This document shows positions 16,392 through 25,743 of a stretch of 61,145 bases of DNA, in pieces; the stretch's first letter is position 1, and every line of letters begins with the position of its first letter. Below the pieces are notes generated by a model. The model saw only the letters and a list, made by a program, of their open reading frames with translations, was not told the DNA's origin and searched no databases. The position numbers and the translations under genes are program-made. Source of the DNA: Opitutus sp. GAS368 (GTDB taxonomy: Bacteria; Verrucomicrobiota; Verrucomicrobiia; Opitutales; Opitutaceae); contig CAMDOF010000026.1 in the NCBI GenBank assembly GCA_945903465.1, forward strand, positions 1-61,145, in the 5' to 3' direction.

Positions 16392-17737
16392 CGACGCTCG
16401 CTAATCGAGGACGGCGAAACCGGAGGAGCCATCCTGAGCGGGGCTCGATCTTGATCATGGTGATCTGGATTTGCCTCGGGCTCGTCGCATTGACCCTGTA
16501 CTTTGCGAACTCGATGAGTTCGGAATTGCGAGCGGGAGACAATCGCGCATCCGAGGTGAGCGCGCGCCAAGCGGTGGCTGGGGGCGCACGCTATGCTGCT
16601 TATCTGTTGGGGCAATTTGCGACCAAGGGCACGGTGCCGCTCCGCACCGATTATAAATCCGAAGATTTGCAGGTGGGTGATGCGGCGTTTTGGTTCATCG
16701 GCCGAGACTTGGATCAGACGCCGGGTAGTGATCCGACTTTTGGTCTCGTCGACGAGGCCTCCAAGCTGAATCTCAACACGGCGACGCGGGCAATGCTGGA
16801 GATGTTGCCTGGGATGAGCGCAGAGGTAGCGGATGCCATTGTGGCTTGGCGCACGCGTAGTCAGGCGGGTGGCGGTGATTCTACTTATGGGCGCCTCGAA
16901 CCGCCTCGGCTGAACAAGGGTGGCCCGTTTGAGTCGTTGGATGAACTGCGGCTGGTTTATGGGGTGACGCTCGACTTGCTGTTTGGAGAAGATACCAACC
17001 GTAATGGCGTTTTAGATGACAATGAGAATGACGGGGAACGTTCGGCGCCGCGGGATAACTCCGATGGTTTGATTCAGCCCGGGTTCATTGAGTATGTGAC
17101 GGTCTACAGCAGCCAGCCGAACACGCGCGCGAGTGGCGCGCGGCGGCTCAATATCGGTTCGGCGCAATCGCGGCCCCAGTTGGCGCAGTTACTCCAGCGG
17201 CTCTTGGGCCCGCAGCGGACCGGCCAGATCATGGGCTCGCTCGGGCAAGGCGATATTCGGAGCATTGCTGAATTCATGGTAACGAGCCGCCTGACGGCGG
17301 AAGAGTTTGCGCAGATCCGTGGTGAGATTACCACGAGCAACGGTGCGACGGTGCAGGGTATGGTGAATGTGAATACGGCTTCTGAGACCGTGTTGGCGTG
17401 CATTCCGGGTATCGGTCCGGAGAACGCGGGAGCGCTGGTCGCCTATCGCTTAGCGCATCCCGATGTTCTGACTTCATTTGCCTGGCTGACGCAGATTCTT
17501 GATCGCAACGCGATCGTCCGAGCGGGTCCGTACATCACCGACCAGTCGTACCAGTTTTCCGCCGATGTTGCGGGGGTGGGGCGATCGGGGCGTGGGTATT
17601 GTCGGGAAAAAACGGTTTTTGATATGACGAGTGGTACTCCGCGGATTATTTACCATCAGGACCTCACGGCTTATGGCTGGGCCTTGGGCCTGCGGGTTCG
17701 CCAGTCGTTCCAAGACTCAAGGGAGAATCGCACATGA
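16388..17737 (+). CDS. gspK: Minor pseudopilin GspK (tip protein)
   Basis: A 449-residue protein with an N-terminal hydrophobic helix after ERGSILIMVIWICLGLVAL. It lacks the usual Glu at position 5, as GspK proteins do. The large globular domain holds two helix-hairpin-helix-like segments (LNLNTATRAMLEMLPGMS and VNVNTASETVLACIPGIG), a hallmark of GspK. An Asp/Asn-rich stretch around DTNRNGVLDDNENDGE resembles a calcium-binding loop. GspK caps the pseudopilus. It is longer than many homologues (about 320 residues) because of insertions between the two motifs. Confidence 0.88.
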   Translation: MTTLANRGRRNRRSHPERGSILIMVIWICLGLVALTLYFANSMSSELRAGDNRASEVSARQAVAGGARYAAYLLGQFATKGTVPLRTDYKSEDLQVGDAAFWFIGRDLDQTPGSDPTFGLVDEASKLNLNTATRAMLEMLPGMSAEVADAIVAWRTRSQAGGGDSTYGRLEPPRLNKGGPFESLDELRLVYGVTLDLLFGEDTNRNGVLDDNENDGERSAPRDNSDGLIQPGFIEYVTVYSSQPNTRASGARRLNIGSAQSRPQLAQLLQRLLGPQRTGQIMGSLGQGDIRSIAEFMVTSRLTAEEFAQIRGEITTSNGATVQGMVNVNTASETVLACIPGIGPENAGALVAYRLAHPDVLTSFAWLTQILDRNAIVRAGPYITDQSYQFSADVAGVGRSGRGYCREKTVFDMTSGTPRIIYHQDLTAYGWALGLRVRQSFQDSRENRT

Positions 17738-19137
17738 AATGGATTGTTAAAAAGCGCTTTCAGTCGGTGGTCGGCCTATCGGTCGCCGACGGGCAGTTGA
17801 GCATCGCCCACGTTGCCCGCGCCAAGAGTGTGGTGGCGACGCTGCGCTCAGTCTCGGCGCCCCTCTCGCTCGACTTATTGCATCCCGAAGCCGAATTGAT
17901 CGGTCGCGAGATTCTTAACCATTTGGAGGCGGCCAATGTGCGGGAGCGGCATTGTGTCGTGGCGCTGCCGCCGAGTTGGATCATGAGTCAGCACAGTCAG
18001 GTGCCCGAGTTGTCGGCTGATGACACGGCGAGCCTGCTGCAGATCGAGGCGGACAAAGGGTTTCCTTGCAACTCGGACGAGTTGCAGTTGGCCCGGTCTT
18101 CGCAGCAGTCGGGGGAGCACCACTACGTGACCCAACTGGCTGTGCGCCAAGATCAGTTGAGCCGGCTTTCGGCGGTTCTCAAAAGTGCAGGCCTAAAACC
18201 AGTGAGCTTTTCGATTGGTTTGGCGGCTTTGCCCGAGGCAATTCCTGTCGAAGGCGAAGGACGGATATTGTTGGTGGTAGAGCCGAAAGGGGCGACTTTA
18301 CTGGTTACCGCAGGGGGGGGCATAGCGGCCTTCCGGACGCTGGAATCGACGATTGAGTCGGAGGTAGGGGAAAATGTGATCAACGGCAAAGCGCTGGCGC
18401 GGGAGTTACGGATTACGTACGAACAGATCCCCGCCGATTTGCGTCGAGAGGTGAACCGATTGGCGCTGCGTGGGGACCCCAAGATGGTTGGGCAGCTTGC
18501 AGAAGTTGTACGCGACTGGGCGCGTGATGTGGATTTGGCGGTAGAGGTTGGGACCGGCTCCGGCCGACCGAGTGGAGAAGAGATGGCCGAGCATTTGGCG
18601 ACTCGGCTGATATTGGAAGGCGGCTCCCAGTTAGAGTTTCTCCCCCCGCGCCCGAGTCGCTGGGCTTTGCTTATGGCCCGCTACAGCTCCAAACGTCTCG
18701 CGACGGCTGGGTTTGCGGCAGCGGCGGCCGCGGTCGTGGTGGCCGTTTTATTTGGCTGGCAGGAGTATCGGCGGTGGACGTTACGTTCGACCTGGCAGGA
18801 GATGGCGCTACAAGTGGGCGAACTCGAGGCGATCCAAGCGCGGATCCGTGAGTTTCGTCCTTGGTACGATACTTCCTACCGTAGTCTCACTATTATGAAG
18901 CGGGTAGTGGAGTGCTTCCCCGACAATGGGAGCGTCACTGCTAAATCTGTCGAAATTCATGGGCCAGCGGCGGTGACGGTGATCGGGACGGCGAAGGACA
19001 ACCCTTCGTTACTCCGCGTGCTCGACCTGCTGCGTCAGGCCAAGGAAGTCCAGGGGCTGAAGATTGAGCAAATCCGTGGCAAGACACCGGCGCAGTTCAC
19101 CTTTACTTTCCGTTGGGTTGGGAGATCCGGCACATGA
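17734..19137 (+). CDS. gspL: GspL-like / PilM-N-like assembly platform protein
   Basis: A 467-residue protein. An N-terminal actin-like cytoplasmic domain (about 1-310) resembles PilM and the GspL cytoplasmic domain, with 'VVALPPSWIM' and 'RILLVVEPKGATLLV'. One membrane helix (about 328-346, FAAAAAAVVVAVLFGW) follows, then a periplasmic ferredoxin-like domain (about 350-467) of the PilN/GspL type. In secretion systems it links GspE to the membrane. It overlaps both neighbours by ATGA junctions. Confidence 0.8.
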   Translation: MKWIVKKRFQSVVGLSVADGQLSIAHVARAKSVVATLRSVSAPLSLDLLHPEAELIGREILNHLEAANVRERHCVVALPPSWIMSQHSQVPELSADDTASLLQIEADKGFPCNSDELQLARSSQQSGEHHYVTQLAVRQDQLSRLSAVLKSAGLKPVSFSIGLAALPEAIPVEGEGRILLVVEPKGATLLVTAGGGIAAFRTLESTIESEVGENVINGKALARELRITYEQIPADLRREVNRLALRGDPKMVGQLAEVVRDWARDVDLAVEVGTGSGRPSGEEMAEHLATRLILEGGSQLEFLPPRPSRWALLMARYSSKRLATAGFAAAAAAVVVAVLFGWQEYRRWTLRSTWQEMALQVGELEAIQARIREFRPWYDTSYRSLTIMKRVVECFPDNGSVTAKSVEIHGPAAVTVIGTAKDNPSLLRVLDLLRQAKEVQGLKIEQIRGKTPAQFTFTFRWVGRSGT

Positions 19138-19682
19138 AAATGATCGCTAATAATCGGCAGCGCATGCTCCTCGTTGGGACCGGTGCGGCCCTCATTCTCC
19201 TCGTGGGCGATAGCTTGATTTTTACGCCGCTCACCAAGACGTGGCAGGATCATAGCGCAGAGATTGCCCGTCTCACGACCAAAGTTTCCGATGGTCGCGC
19301 TCTGATGGCTCGTGCGGCGCGGATGGAGGCCGATTGGAAAGAAATGCAATCGCAGGCCTTGCCGAAGGAGCCTGCGCAGGCGGAGCAAGTGCTGATCTCC
19401 GCGTTTGATAAATGGGGTCGGGATAACGCGATCGAGTTGGGCTCGATTAAACCGCAGTGGAAGCGCGGGGCCACCCCGCGCTACTCGCAGCTCGAGTGCC
19501 GGGTCGACGCCACAGGCTCGCTTTCGGCTCTTAGTCGCTTCTTGTTTGAAGTGGAAAAATCGGCGCTCGCGCTTCGGCTCGACTCGGTCGAACTTACGGC
19601 TCGAGATGAGTCGGGCCAGAAACTCACTCTGGGTTTACTGGTGAGTGGCTTGCGCTTTATGCCTCTGGAGGGAAGACCATGA
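19134..19682 (+). CDS. gspM: GspM/PilO-like assembly platform protein
   Basis: A 182-residue single-pass inner-membrane protein. The helix is near the N-terminus (MLLVGTGAALILLVGDSLIF), followed by a coiled-coil segment and a ferredoxin-like domain in the periplasm. Size, topology and position after gspL fit GspM/PilO; sequence conservation in this family is weak. The ATG at 19134 overlaps the gspL stop, and an in-frame start at 19113 is not needed. Confidence 0.72.
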   Translation: MKMIANNRQRMLLVGTGAALILLVGDSLIFTPLTKTWQDHSAEIARLTTKVSDGRALMARAARMEADWKEMQSQALPKEPAQAEQVLISAFDKWGRDNAIELGSIKPQWKRGATPRYSQLECRVDATGSLSALSRFLFEVEKSALALRLDSVELTARDESGQKLTLGLLVSGLRFMPLEGRP

Positions 19683-20311
19683 CTTTACTATCTAAACCCC
19701 ATTTGCTGTCGGTACTTGCTTGGTGGGTGGCACTCGGGCTCGGGAGCGCGGCTTTCGGCGCGGACACTAAAAAGCCCGCGGCGAAGCCCATGGTGCCGCC
19801 GGCCCCCGCGGTGGCCGCCAACAGTTTTGAGGCATTCCAACTTGTGGTGGAGCGCAATATATTTAACCCGAATCGGATCGGGCGAACCAAGGCCGGCCCA
19901 GAAGTTAAACCAGTGCGGGTAGATGAAATATCTCTGGTGGGCACGATGGAGTCCAGCAAGGGAATCGTGGCCTTTTTTGATAGTGCCAACTCGAGTTACC
20001 GGAAGGCACTGCGGGTCGGCGAATCGGTGGCGGATTTCAAGGTCGAGAAAATTGGTCCAGACGGTGTTGACCTGCTGCGTGGCGATAAACCCGTGGCGTT
20101 GAAATTGGCCCAGCAATTACGCCGTACTGAGGGCGGTGAATGGGCGGTGCGGGCGGTTCCTTTTAGAGATCCTAAAGCTGATGCTCGCGGGTCCGCCGCA
20201 ACCTCGGGCGGTTTCCGTCCGGTGGAGGTCCCCGCCGTTACTCAGATTCCGGACGATGCTTCGGACGCCTTGAAACGGCTCATGAAAAAACGTGAAAAAG
20301 ATTTGAAATAA
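19679..20311 (+). CDS. gspC: GspC-like periplasmic connector
   Basis: A 210-residue protein with an N-terminal signal or anchor (LSVLAWWVALGLGSAAFGA) and the homology-region pattern of GspC/PulC: 'FQLVVERNIFNPNR', then 'ISLVGTMESSKGIVAFFDS', 'ALRVGESV' and 'KIGPDGVDLLRG'. GspC normally links the inner-membrane platform to the secretin N-domains. Here the PDZ or coiled-coil tail is replaced by a short polar C-terminus. It sits immediately before the secretin genes rather than at the operon head, and overlaps gspM by ATGA. Confidence 0.72.
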   Translation: MTLLSKPHLLSVLAWWVALGLGSAAFGADTKKPAAKPMVPPAPAVAANSFEAFQLVVERNIFNPNRIGRTKAGPEVKPVRVDEISLVGTMESSKGIVAFFDSANSSYRKALRVGESVADFKVEKIGPDGVDLLRGDKPVALKLAQQLRRTEGGEWAVRAVPFRDPKADARGSAATSGGFRPVEVPAVTQIPDDASDALKRLMKKREKDLK

Positions 20312-21570
20312 TGAAAACGACGATGACCACCCCGACTTTCTGCCTTGGCCTTGCCCTGCTCTCCGCTGGGGTGCAGGCCCAAACTGCACCCGCTCCAAGC
20401 GTCGCGGCAGCAGTTGACCCAGAGGGCTCCGGCCGCTCCGGGAGAGAGCAACCCGCCAACCTCAAATTTAACTTTCGCGGTGCGCCGCTGGAGACCGTGC
20501 TCAACTATCTGAGCGAGGCCGCGGGCTATATCATCGTGCTGGAGACACCGCTGCGCGGCACGATCGACATGTGGAGTGCCCAGCCGGTTTCTCGGCAGGA
20601 AGCCCTGCAATTACTTAATGTGGCCCTGAGTAAGAACGGTTACACCGCGACGCTGAAGGGGCGCACTCTCACGGTCGCTTCCAAAGAAGAGGCGCGTAAG
20701 CGCAATATCCCGATCAGAACAGGGAACGATCCAAAGGAGATTCCGGAAAATGCCGACATGGTCATGCAGATCATCCCCTTGGAGCGGATTGACGCCACCC
20801 AAGCGGCCTCAGATCTGGCGACTCTCCTGCCCAGCAGTGCGACGATCACGGCCAATCAAGATAGCAATTCGCTCATCGTGACGGATACGCAGATCAACAT
20901 CCGGCACATCGTGGAATTAGTTGCGGCGCTCGACGGCTCGGCCAGCTCGGTGGCCGCGATGAAGGTGTTCCATTTGAAAAACGCCGATCCTACGGAAATG
21001 GCGCAACTGATTATGAATCTCTACGCTGCGCCGAGCTCGAGCAGCAGCGGTGCTCGAGGCGGTCCTAGCGGTGGTTTTGCGGGCTTTGGTGGTTTCGGTG
21101 GCTTTGGTCCTTTTGGCGGTGCGTTTGGTGGGGGCGGTGGTGCCCCTGGCGGTGGGGGCGCGCCCGGTGGCGGTTCGTCTCGCGGTGGGGGAAGTCGCAC
21201 CTCTTCTGGCGGGAGTAGCCGCGGTGGTAGCCGTGGTGGACAGACGTCCCGTGGTACGCCGGTTTCTGCGGTGGCGGATCCGCGAACGTATTCGGTTATC
21301 GTGACAGCCTCGAAAGAAGCTTTGGTCGATATCGGTGACGTGATTACGCAGCTCGACTCCAGCGATTCTCGAAAACAAAAGGTTTTCGTCTACACGATGG
21401 AGAACGGTGATGTGAAACAGGTGGAGGCGATTCTGAAAAATCTGTTCCAAGGAAGTAATACGCGTTCGAGTACTTCGACGCAGACGGATCCGCTGACGAC
21501 GCGCGCCTCCAGTAACTCCCAAGCGACTGGGTCAAATATCACTTTGGGATCCTCCAACAGTCGCCGCTAA
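20311..21570 (+). CDS. gspD: Secretin N-terminal half (N0-N1-N2 and first half of N3)
   Basis: A 419-residue exported protein with a signal peptide cleaved near VQAQ. Domains: N0 (about 45-130, NLKFNFRGAPLETVLNYLSE), N1 (about 150-210), and N2 (about 215-350, interrupted by a Gly/Ser-rich loop about 235-315). The first strand-helix of N3 (about 357-384, KVFVYTMENGDVKQVEAILK) comes next, then a Ser/Thr-rich tail ending at TAA. There is no outer-membrane barrel domain. The next gene supplies the rest, so this is one half of a split GspD. It could alternatively be an independent periplasmic N-domain protein. Confidence 0.8.
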   Translation: MKTTMTTPTFCLGLALLSAGVQAQTAPAPSVAAAVDPEGSGRSGREQPANLKFNFRGAPLETVLNYLSEAAGYIIVLETPLRGTIDMWSAQPVSRQEALQLLNVALSKNGYTATLKGRTLTVASKEEARKRNIPIRTGNDPKEIPENADMVMQIIPLERIDATQAASDLATLLPSSATITANQDSNSLIVTDTQINIRHIVELVAALDGSASSVAAMKVFHLKNADPTEMAQLIMNLYAAPSSSSSGARGGPSGGFAGFGGFGGFGPFGGAFGGGGGAPGGGGAPGGGSSRGGGSRTSSGGSSRGGSRGGQTSRGTPVSAVADPRTYSVIVTASKEALVDIGDVITQLDSSDSRKQKVFVYTMENGDVKQVEAILKNLFQGSNTRSSTSTQTDPLTTRASSNSQATGSNITLGSSNSRR

Positions 21571-21608
21571 AGCGTCGCGTCATCATCCCCTCAATCCTCC
21601 CTTTCTCC

Positions 21609-22772
21609 ATGAAGTTTATTTTTTCTCGACCATTCCTCGGTGCCCTTGCGCTCGGGTTGACGCTGGTCGCTCCTCGCTCTGCGGAAGCGCAAACCACTGC
21701 CGGTCGCGGCAGCACCGCGAGTCGCCCTCCGACCAGTTCGGCTAGTCGCGGCACCTCTACGTCTGGCGGTGGTGGCGGTGGTGGGAGCAGCAGTTCCGGC
21801 GGTAACCGACAGTACGTTAATTCGACCATGGTCGGAGAGGCGCTGGTCACGAGCGATCTTGATACGCGGCGCCTCATTGTCGTGACCGATGATGAGACGA
21901 ATGAAAATATTCAGAAAATTATTGCGAGCCTCGACAAACCCAAGCCGCAGGTGCTGATCAATGTTGTTTTTGTGCAGGTGACTCACGACAAAGGCCTCGA
22001 CCTCGGGGCGGAGGCGGCGTTCACTGGTAAAATTGCGATCAAGACGAACCCTACGGGGATCGCGACGTCCAAGTTTGGGGTTGGTGAAGCGGCGTCTGAT
22101 CCGACGAGTTTCGGAGCCTTTTACCGGATTCTCGGGCAAGATGTGACCGCCACGTTGCACGCTCTCTCGCAGGTGAGTAAGACCGAAATTCTTTCGCGCC
22201 CCTCGATTCTTACGCGTAATAATCAGCAGGCGACTATCATGGTCGGTCAGTCAGTGCCCATCATTACCAATTCGCGGGTGAGCGACGTGAATAATTCGAC
22301 GGTTAATACGGTGCAGTACCAAGATATTGGTATCATTCTCCGAGTAACGCCCTTTATTACTTCGCAAGGCTTGGTCGAGATGATCGTATCGCCCGAAATT
22401 TCCTCCTTGAGCGCCACGACCGTGCCTATTTCGAACACCGTAAGCTCTCCCGTCATCGACAAGCGCTCCGCGGATACCGTCGTGGTGACAGCGAGCGATC
22501 GCACCGTGGTGATTGGCGGTCTCATCTCCACGCAGAAGACCGACCGCGATAGCAAGATTCCGCTTTTGGGTGATATCCCTATTCTTGGAAACGTGTTTAA
22601 GCGTCGGCAGAAAGCGGACGTTAAGACCGAGTTGCTCATATTCCTGACCCCCCACGTGATTCCGACCTCGGACGACCTTGTGCGAATCTCGGGGGTGGAG
22701 CAGCAGAAGCTTGAACTAGCGCCCAAGGCGTTTCCTCAGGAGGAAATGGATCGGTTTATCGGCAAACCGTGA
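21609..22772 (+). CDS. gspD: Secretin C-terminal half (second half of N3 and barrel)
   Basis: A 387-residue protein with its own signal peptide (to about SAEAQ, residue 27), a Gly/Ser linker (28-66), the second half of an N3 domain (about 67-113, 'DTRRLIVVTDDETNENIQKIIASLD') and a complete secretin domain. Seen in the secretin domain: VLINVVFVQV, EILSRPSILTRNNQQA, and the signature YQDIGIILRVTPFI near the end. Secretins form the outer-membrane gate. The barrel half normally continues from the N-domains in one chain. It starts 38 bp after the first half. Confidence 0.88.
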   Translation: MKFIFSRPFLGALALGLTLVAPRSAEAQTTAGRGSTASRPPTSSASRGTSTSGGGGGGGSSSSGGNRQYVNSTMVGEALVTSDLDTRRLIVVTDDETNENIQKIIASLDKPKPQVLINVVFVQVTHDKGLDLGAEAAFTGKIAIKTNPTGIATSKFGVGEAASDPTSFGAFYRILGQDVTATLHALSQVSKTEILSRPSILTRNNQQATIMVGQSVPIITNSRVSDVNNSTVNTVQYQDIGIILRVTPFITSQGLVEMIVSPEISSLSATTVPISNTVSSPVIDKRSADTVVVTASDRTVVIGGLISTQKTDRDSKIPLLGDIPILGNVFKRRQKADVKTELLIFLTPHVIPTSDDLVRISGVEQQKLELAPKAFPQEEMDRFIGKP

Positions 22773-22821
22773 GTTGAGGCTTGGAAACTGGGGCCGGTCA
22801 TCCGAATGCTGCTGGTTGCAC

Positions 22822-24327
22822 ATGCGCTGGACGATCCCCCACAGGAGCCTCGGAGTCTACGCCGCCCTCGGCGTTTTTGGTTTAAGCGTATGCGGTTGGC
22901 AATGGGGAGAGCATCAGAGCTGCAAACGCGCCGCGGCGGATGTCCTGATCAATCGTGGACGTGATATTACGTCCACTCTTGGGGTGGTGGTAAGTTCCCA
23001 GCGTCGTTTTGGTAATCTTGTATCGAAGGATCGCATCGAATCGGCGCTGCATGGGTTAATTCATCCGGGAGAGCTTGAGTCGATTGCGATTATCGGGGCG
23101 ACGGGTGAGACGATTGCGAGTGCCGGACGGACCGTCGAGTTGACCCCTGAAATGATGAGGTCGGCGGGAGTGGCTTGGCGTGATCAAGAGCTGACTTTGA
23201 TTAATTTGATGGATTTGGGGCCGCTGGGGGCGGGAGATGATAATAGTCGACTGCCGGCGGCTTTGGTGGTCAGCGACCCGCGGATGGAGAAGGCGTTTCG
23301 GCCCACGGCCAAGCGACCCTCGGGTTTCCTCCGGCAAAGCGATGCGCGGACGAATGTCGCACCGACTGAGCCGGCGAGCGCGATCGCGGCGCCGCGCTTT
23401 CCCTACAGCCGCCCGTCGTGGATGGAGAAGCAGGAATACGATGCGCTGATTAAAAAGCAGGGGGTGCATAGTTTGGTGATTTCGTTGTCGACGGATGAGA
23501 TGCACCGGGTCGTCCGCAGTGATTTGCTTCTGCGTTCGTTGGTAAGTTTGCTCGCGTGTAGCGCTGGCATAATTTCTGCGTTGGCCTGGCGTAACGTGAA
23601 TCATAATTCGGATCTGCAGATCCGGCTAATTAAAGCGGGGGAGATGAACAGCCACTTGGCGCAAATGAACTTTGCGGCGGCGGGTCTCGCTCATGAAACC
23701 CGCAATCCTCTCAACCTCATTCGTGGTTTGGCGCAGATGATTGTCTTGCAGGCGAAGGAGGTGCCGAAGCTATGCGTGCATGCCTCGACGATTATTGAAG
23801 AAGCGGACCGCGTGACGGTACAGCTGAACGAGTTTATCGATTATTCAAAGCCGCGGTCAGCGCACTTCGCTGCGGTCGACGTCGGTCGCTTGCTTTCCGA
23901 CGTTGCCCGCACGCTCTTGCCGGATATCGAGGACAAGCGAGTCGAACTGATCATACGGCCGAACTCGCTGATGGTTTCGGCTGACGAGCAGCTTTTCCGC
24001 CAAGCGCTTTTCAATCTTCTGCTGAATGCGGTGCAGGCAGTTTCACTAGGAGGACGTATCGAAATCCGCTGGTATGTTGGACCTGCTGGCGGTGGTGTGG
24101 TGCTGGAAATCTGTGACGACGGGCCCGGTGTGCCCGAGGCGGAGCGACTCAACATATTTAAGCCGTACGTTACGATGCGGCCCAAGGGGGTCGGTTTAGG
24201 CTTGGCGATTGTTCACCAAATTATCGCCGCTCATAATTGGGAAATCACCTGCCACGCGCGGCAACCGACCGGGGCTATTTTTAGGATTACTCATCTTAGG
24301 CCAATCTCCTCGCCCCATGAGCTCTGA
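22822..24327 (+). CDS. Membrane sensor histidine kinase (NtrB/AtoS type)
   Basis: A 501-residue kinase. Membrane helix 1 is at about 10-27, a periplasmic sensor domain of about 200 residues follows, and helix 2 is near LVSLLACSAGIISALAW. Then come the H-box AAGLAHETRNPLN (phosphorylated His), an N-box (FNLLLNAVQA), and G-boxes DDGPGVPEAE and GVGLGLAIVHQI. It is paired with the sigma-54 activator that starts before its stop (11-bp overlap). The ATG at 22822 begins just before the first helix; a TTG at 22774 is in frame. The sensor domain ligand is unknown; an envelope or secretion-related cue is an inference from the operon. Confidence 0.88.
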   Translation: MRWTIPHRSLGVYAALGVFGLSVCGWQWGEHQSCKRAAADVLINRGRDITSTLGVVVSSQRRFGNLVSKDRIESALHGLIHPGELESIAIIGATGETIASAGRTVELTPEMMRSAGVAWRDQELTLINLMDLGPLGAGDDNSRLPAALVVSDPRMEKAFRPTAKRPSGFLRQSDARTNVAPTEPASAIAAPRFPYSRPSWMEKQEYDALIKKQGVHSLVISLSTDEMHRVVRSDLLLRSLVSLLACSAGIISALAWRNVNHNSDLQIRLIKAGEMNSHLAQMNFAAAGLAHETRNPLNLIRGLAQMIVLQAKEVPKLCVHASTIIEEADRVTVQLNEFIDYSKPRSAHFAAVDVGRLLSDVARTLLPDIEDKRVELIIRPNSLMVSADEQLFRQALFNLLLNAVQAVSLGGRIEIRWYVGPAGGGVVLEICDDGPGVPEAERLNIFKPYVTMRPKGVGLGLAIVHQIIAAHNWEITCHARQPTGAIFRITHLRPISSPHEL

Positions 24328-25693
24328 GCCGCTCAAAGCCGCGCGCATCCTGATTGTCGACGACGACTCTGGGCAGCGGAGCCTCCTCGAGACATTTTTG
24401 AAGACGCATGGCTATCGCACCCAAGCCGCGGCCTCGGGTGAGGCCGCGTTACAATTATTGTCCGATGGGCCATTTTCGATGATGATCAGTGATGTCCGTA
24501 TGCCGGGAATGTCGGGGATCGAAACTTTCCGGCGCGTGCGGGAGACGCATCATTCGATGCCGGTTTTATTAGTGACCGCTTTTGCGGATATCCGTAGTGC
24601 GGTGGCCGCAATGCGTGATGGGGCCGTCAATTATTTGGCCAAGCCCATCGATCTTGATGAATTGATCACATCGGTCCGCCGCGCGCTCGCCCCGGCGGGT
24701 GAGCCCGTGGTGATTGTTCCGGGTGACGTGCCGACTCCCCCCGGTGTGATAACGCAAAGTCCGCTCATGCGGGCGGTGTTTCGTGATGCGGCGGTGGTCG
24801 CGCCAGCGGAGACGCGTGTGTTGATCACGGGCGAGAGCGGGGTAGGGAAGGAGGTCGTGGCGGACGTGATTCACTTGTGGAGTCGCCGGGCGGGCGGTCC
24901 ATTGGTGAAAGTGAATTGTGCGGCAATTCCAGAGGCCCTTTTGGAGAGTGAGTTGTTCGGCCACGAGAAAGGATCTTTCACAGGTGCTTCGCAGCAACGG
25001 ATTGGACGGTTTGAAGAGGCGAATGGCGGCACGATTTTTCTTGATGAGATTGGTGAGCTGCCCCTTGCACTCCAAGCGAAGCTTTTGCGCATCATCAACG
25101 ACGGAACTTTTCGACGGATTGGTTCAGGTCGTGACTTCCATACCGATGCGCGGGTTTTGGCGGCGACCAATCGGGATCTGGAGGCGCAAATTGCGGCCGG
25201 TCGATTTCGGGAGGATTTATTTTATCGGCTTAATGTGATGGAAATTCACCTTCCTCCCCTGCGCGAGCGCCCCGAGGACATTCTGCCGTTGGCGACGCAG
25301 TTTATCGGACAGTTTTCGCGTCAGAAATCTCGATTTTCCGCCACGGTCGCGGCGGCATTGGCGGCCTATCGGTGGCCGGGTAATGTTCGCGAGCTGCGCA
25401 ATGCGATGGAGCGGGCGGCCTTGCTTTCACGCGGGGAGATTGTGTTGCCGGAGCACCTACCGGCGCGGATTCTTGCGACCAGCGTCGGCGGCTTGCCGGC
25501 GCTCGCTCAAGGTGAGGCGCAACGCCTTGAAGAGATCGAGCGCGAAGCCATTTTAAAGGCGTTGCGGAAAAATAATTTTAATCGAACGGAGACGGCGAAG
25601 GAGCTGGCGATTAGTCGCCGAGCGCTCACCTACAAGCTCCAGCGGCTTCGCTCTGAAGGCGTGCCGATCGACCAGCCACTTTCGGCCGAGTGA
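24317..25693 (+). CDS. NtrC-family sigma-54 response regulator
   Basis: A 458-residue regulator. The receiver domain has an acidic cluster at VDDD and the phospho-acceptor D59 in ISDVRMPG, with a conserved Lys in YLAKPID. The AAA+ domain has Walker A GESGVGKE, the sigma-54 contact loop as GSFTGA (canonical GAFTGA with A to S), and Walker B GGTIFLDEIGELP. The C-terminal Fis-type helix-turn-helix is NRTETAKELAISRRALTYKL. It probably activates the sigma-54 promoter at 10453, so the operon would be autoregulated. The start was chosen at the ATG overlapping the kinase gene. Confidence 0.92.
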   Translation: MSSEPLKAARILIVDDDSGQRSLLETFLKTHGYRTQAAASGEAALQLLSDGPFSMMISDVRMPGMSGIETFRRVRETHHSMPVLLVTAFADIRSAVAAMRDGAVNYLAKPIDLDELITSVRRALAPAGEPVVIVPGDVPTPPGVITQSPLMRAVFRDAAVVAPAETRVLITGESGVGKEVVADVIHLWSRRAGGPLVKVNCAAIPEALLESELFGHEKGSFTGASQQRIGRFEEANGGTIFLDEIGELPLALQAKLLRIINDGTFRRIGSGRDFHTDARVLAATNRDLEAQIAAGRFREDLFYRLNVMEIHLPPLRERPEDILPLATQFIGQFSRQKSRFSATVAAALAAYRWPGNVRELRNAMERAALLSRGEIVLPEHLPARILATSVGGLPALAQGEAQRLEEIEREAILKALRKNNFNRTETAKELAISRRALTYKLQRLRSEGVPIDQPLSAE

Positions 25694-25743
25694 TCGTCTT
25701 CGTGGACTGGAGTGGGCGCGGAGCGCAGAATCGCGCGGTCCTT

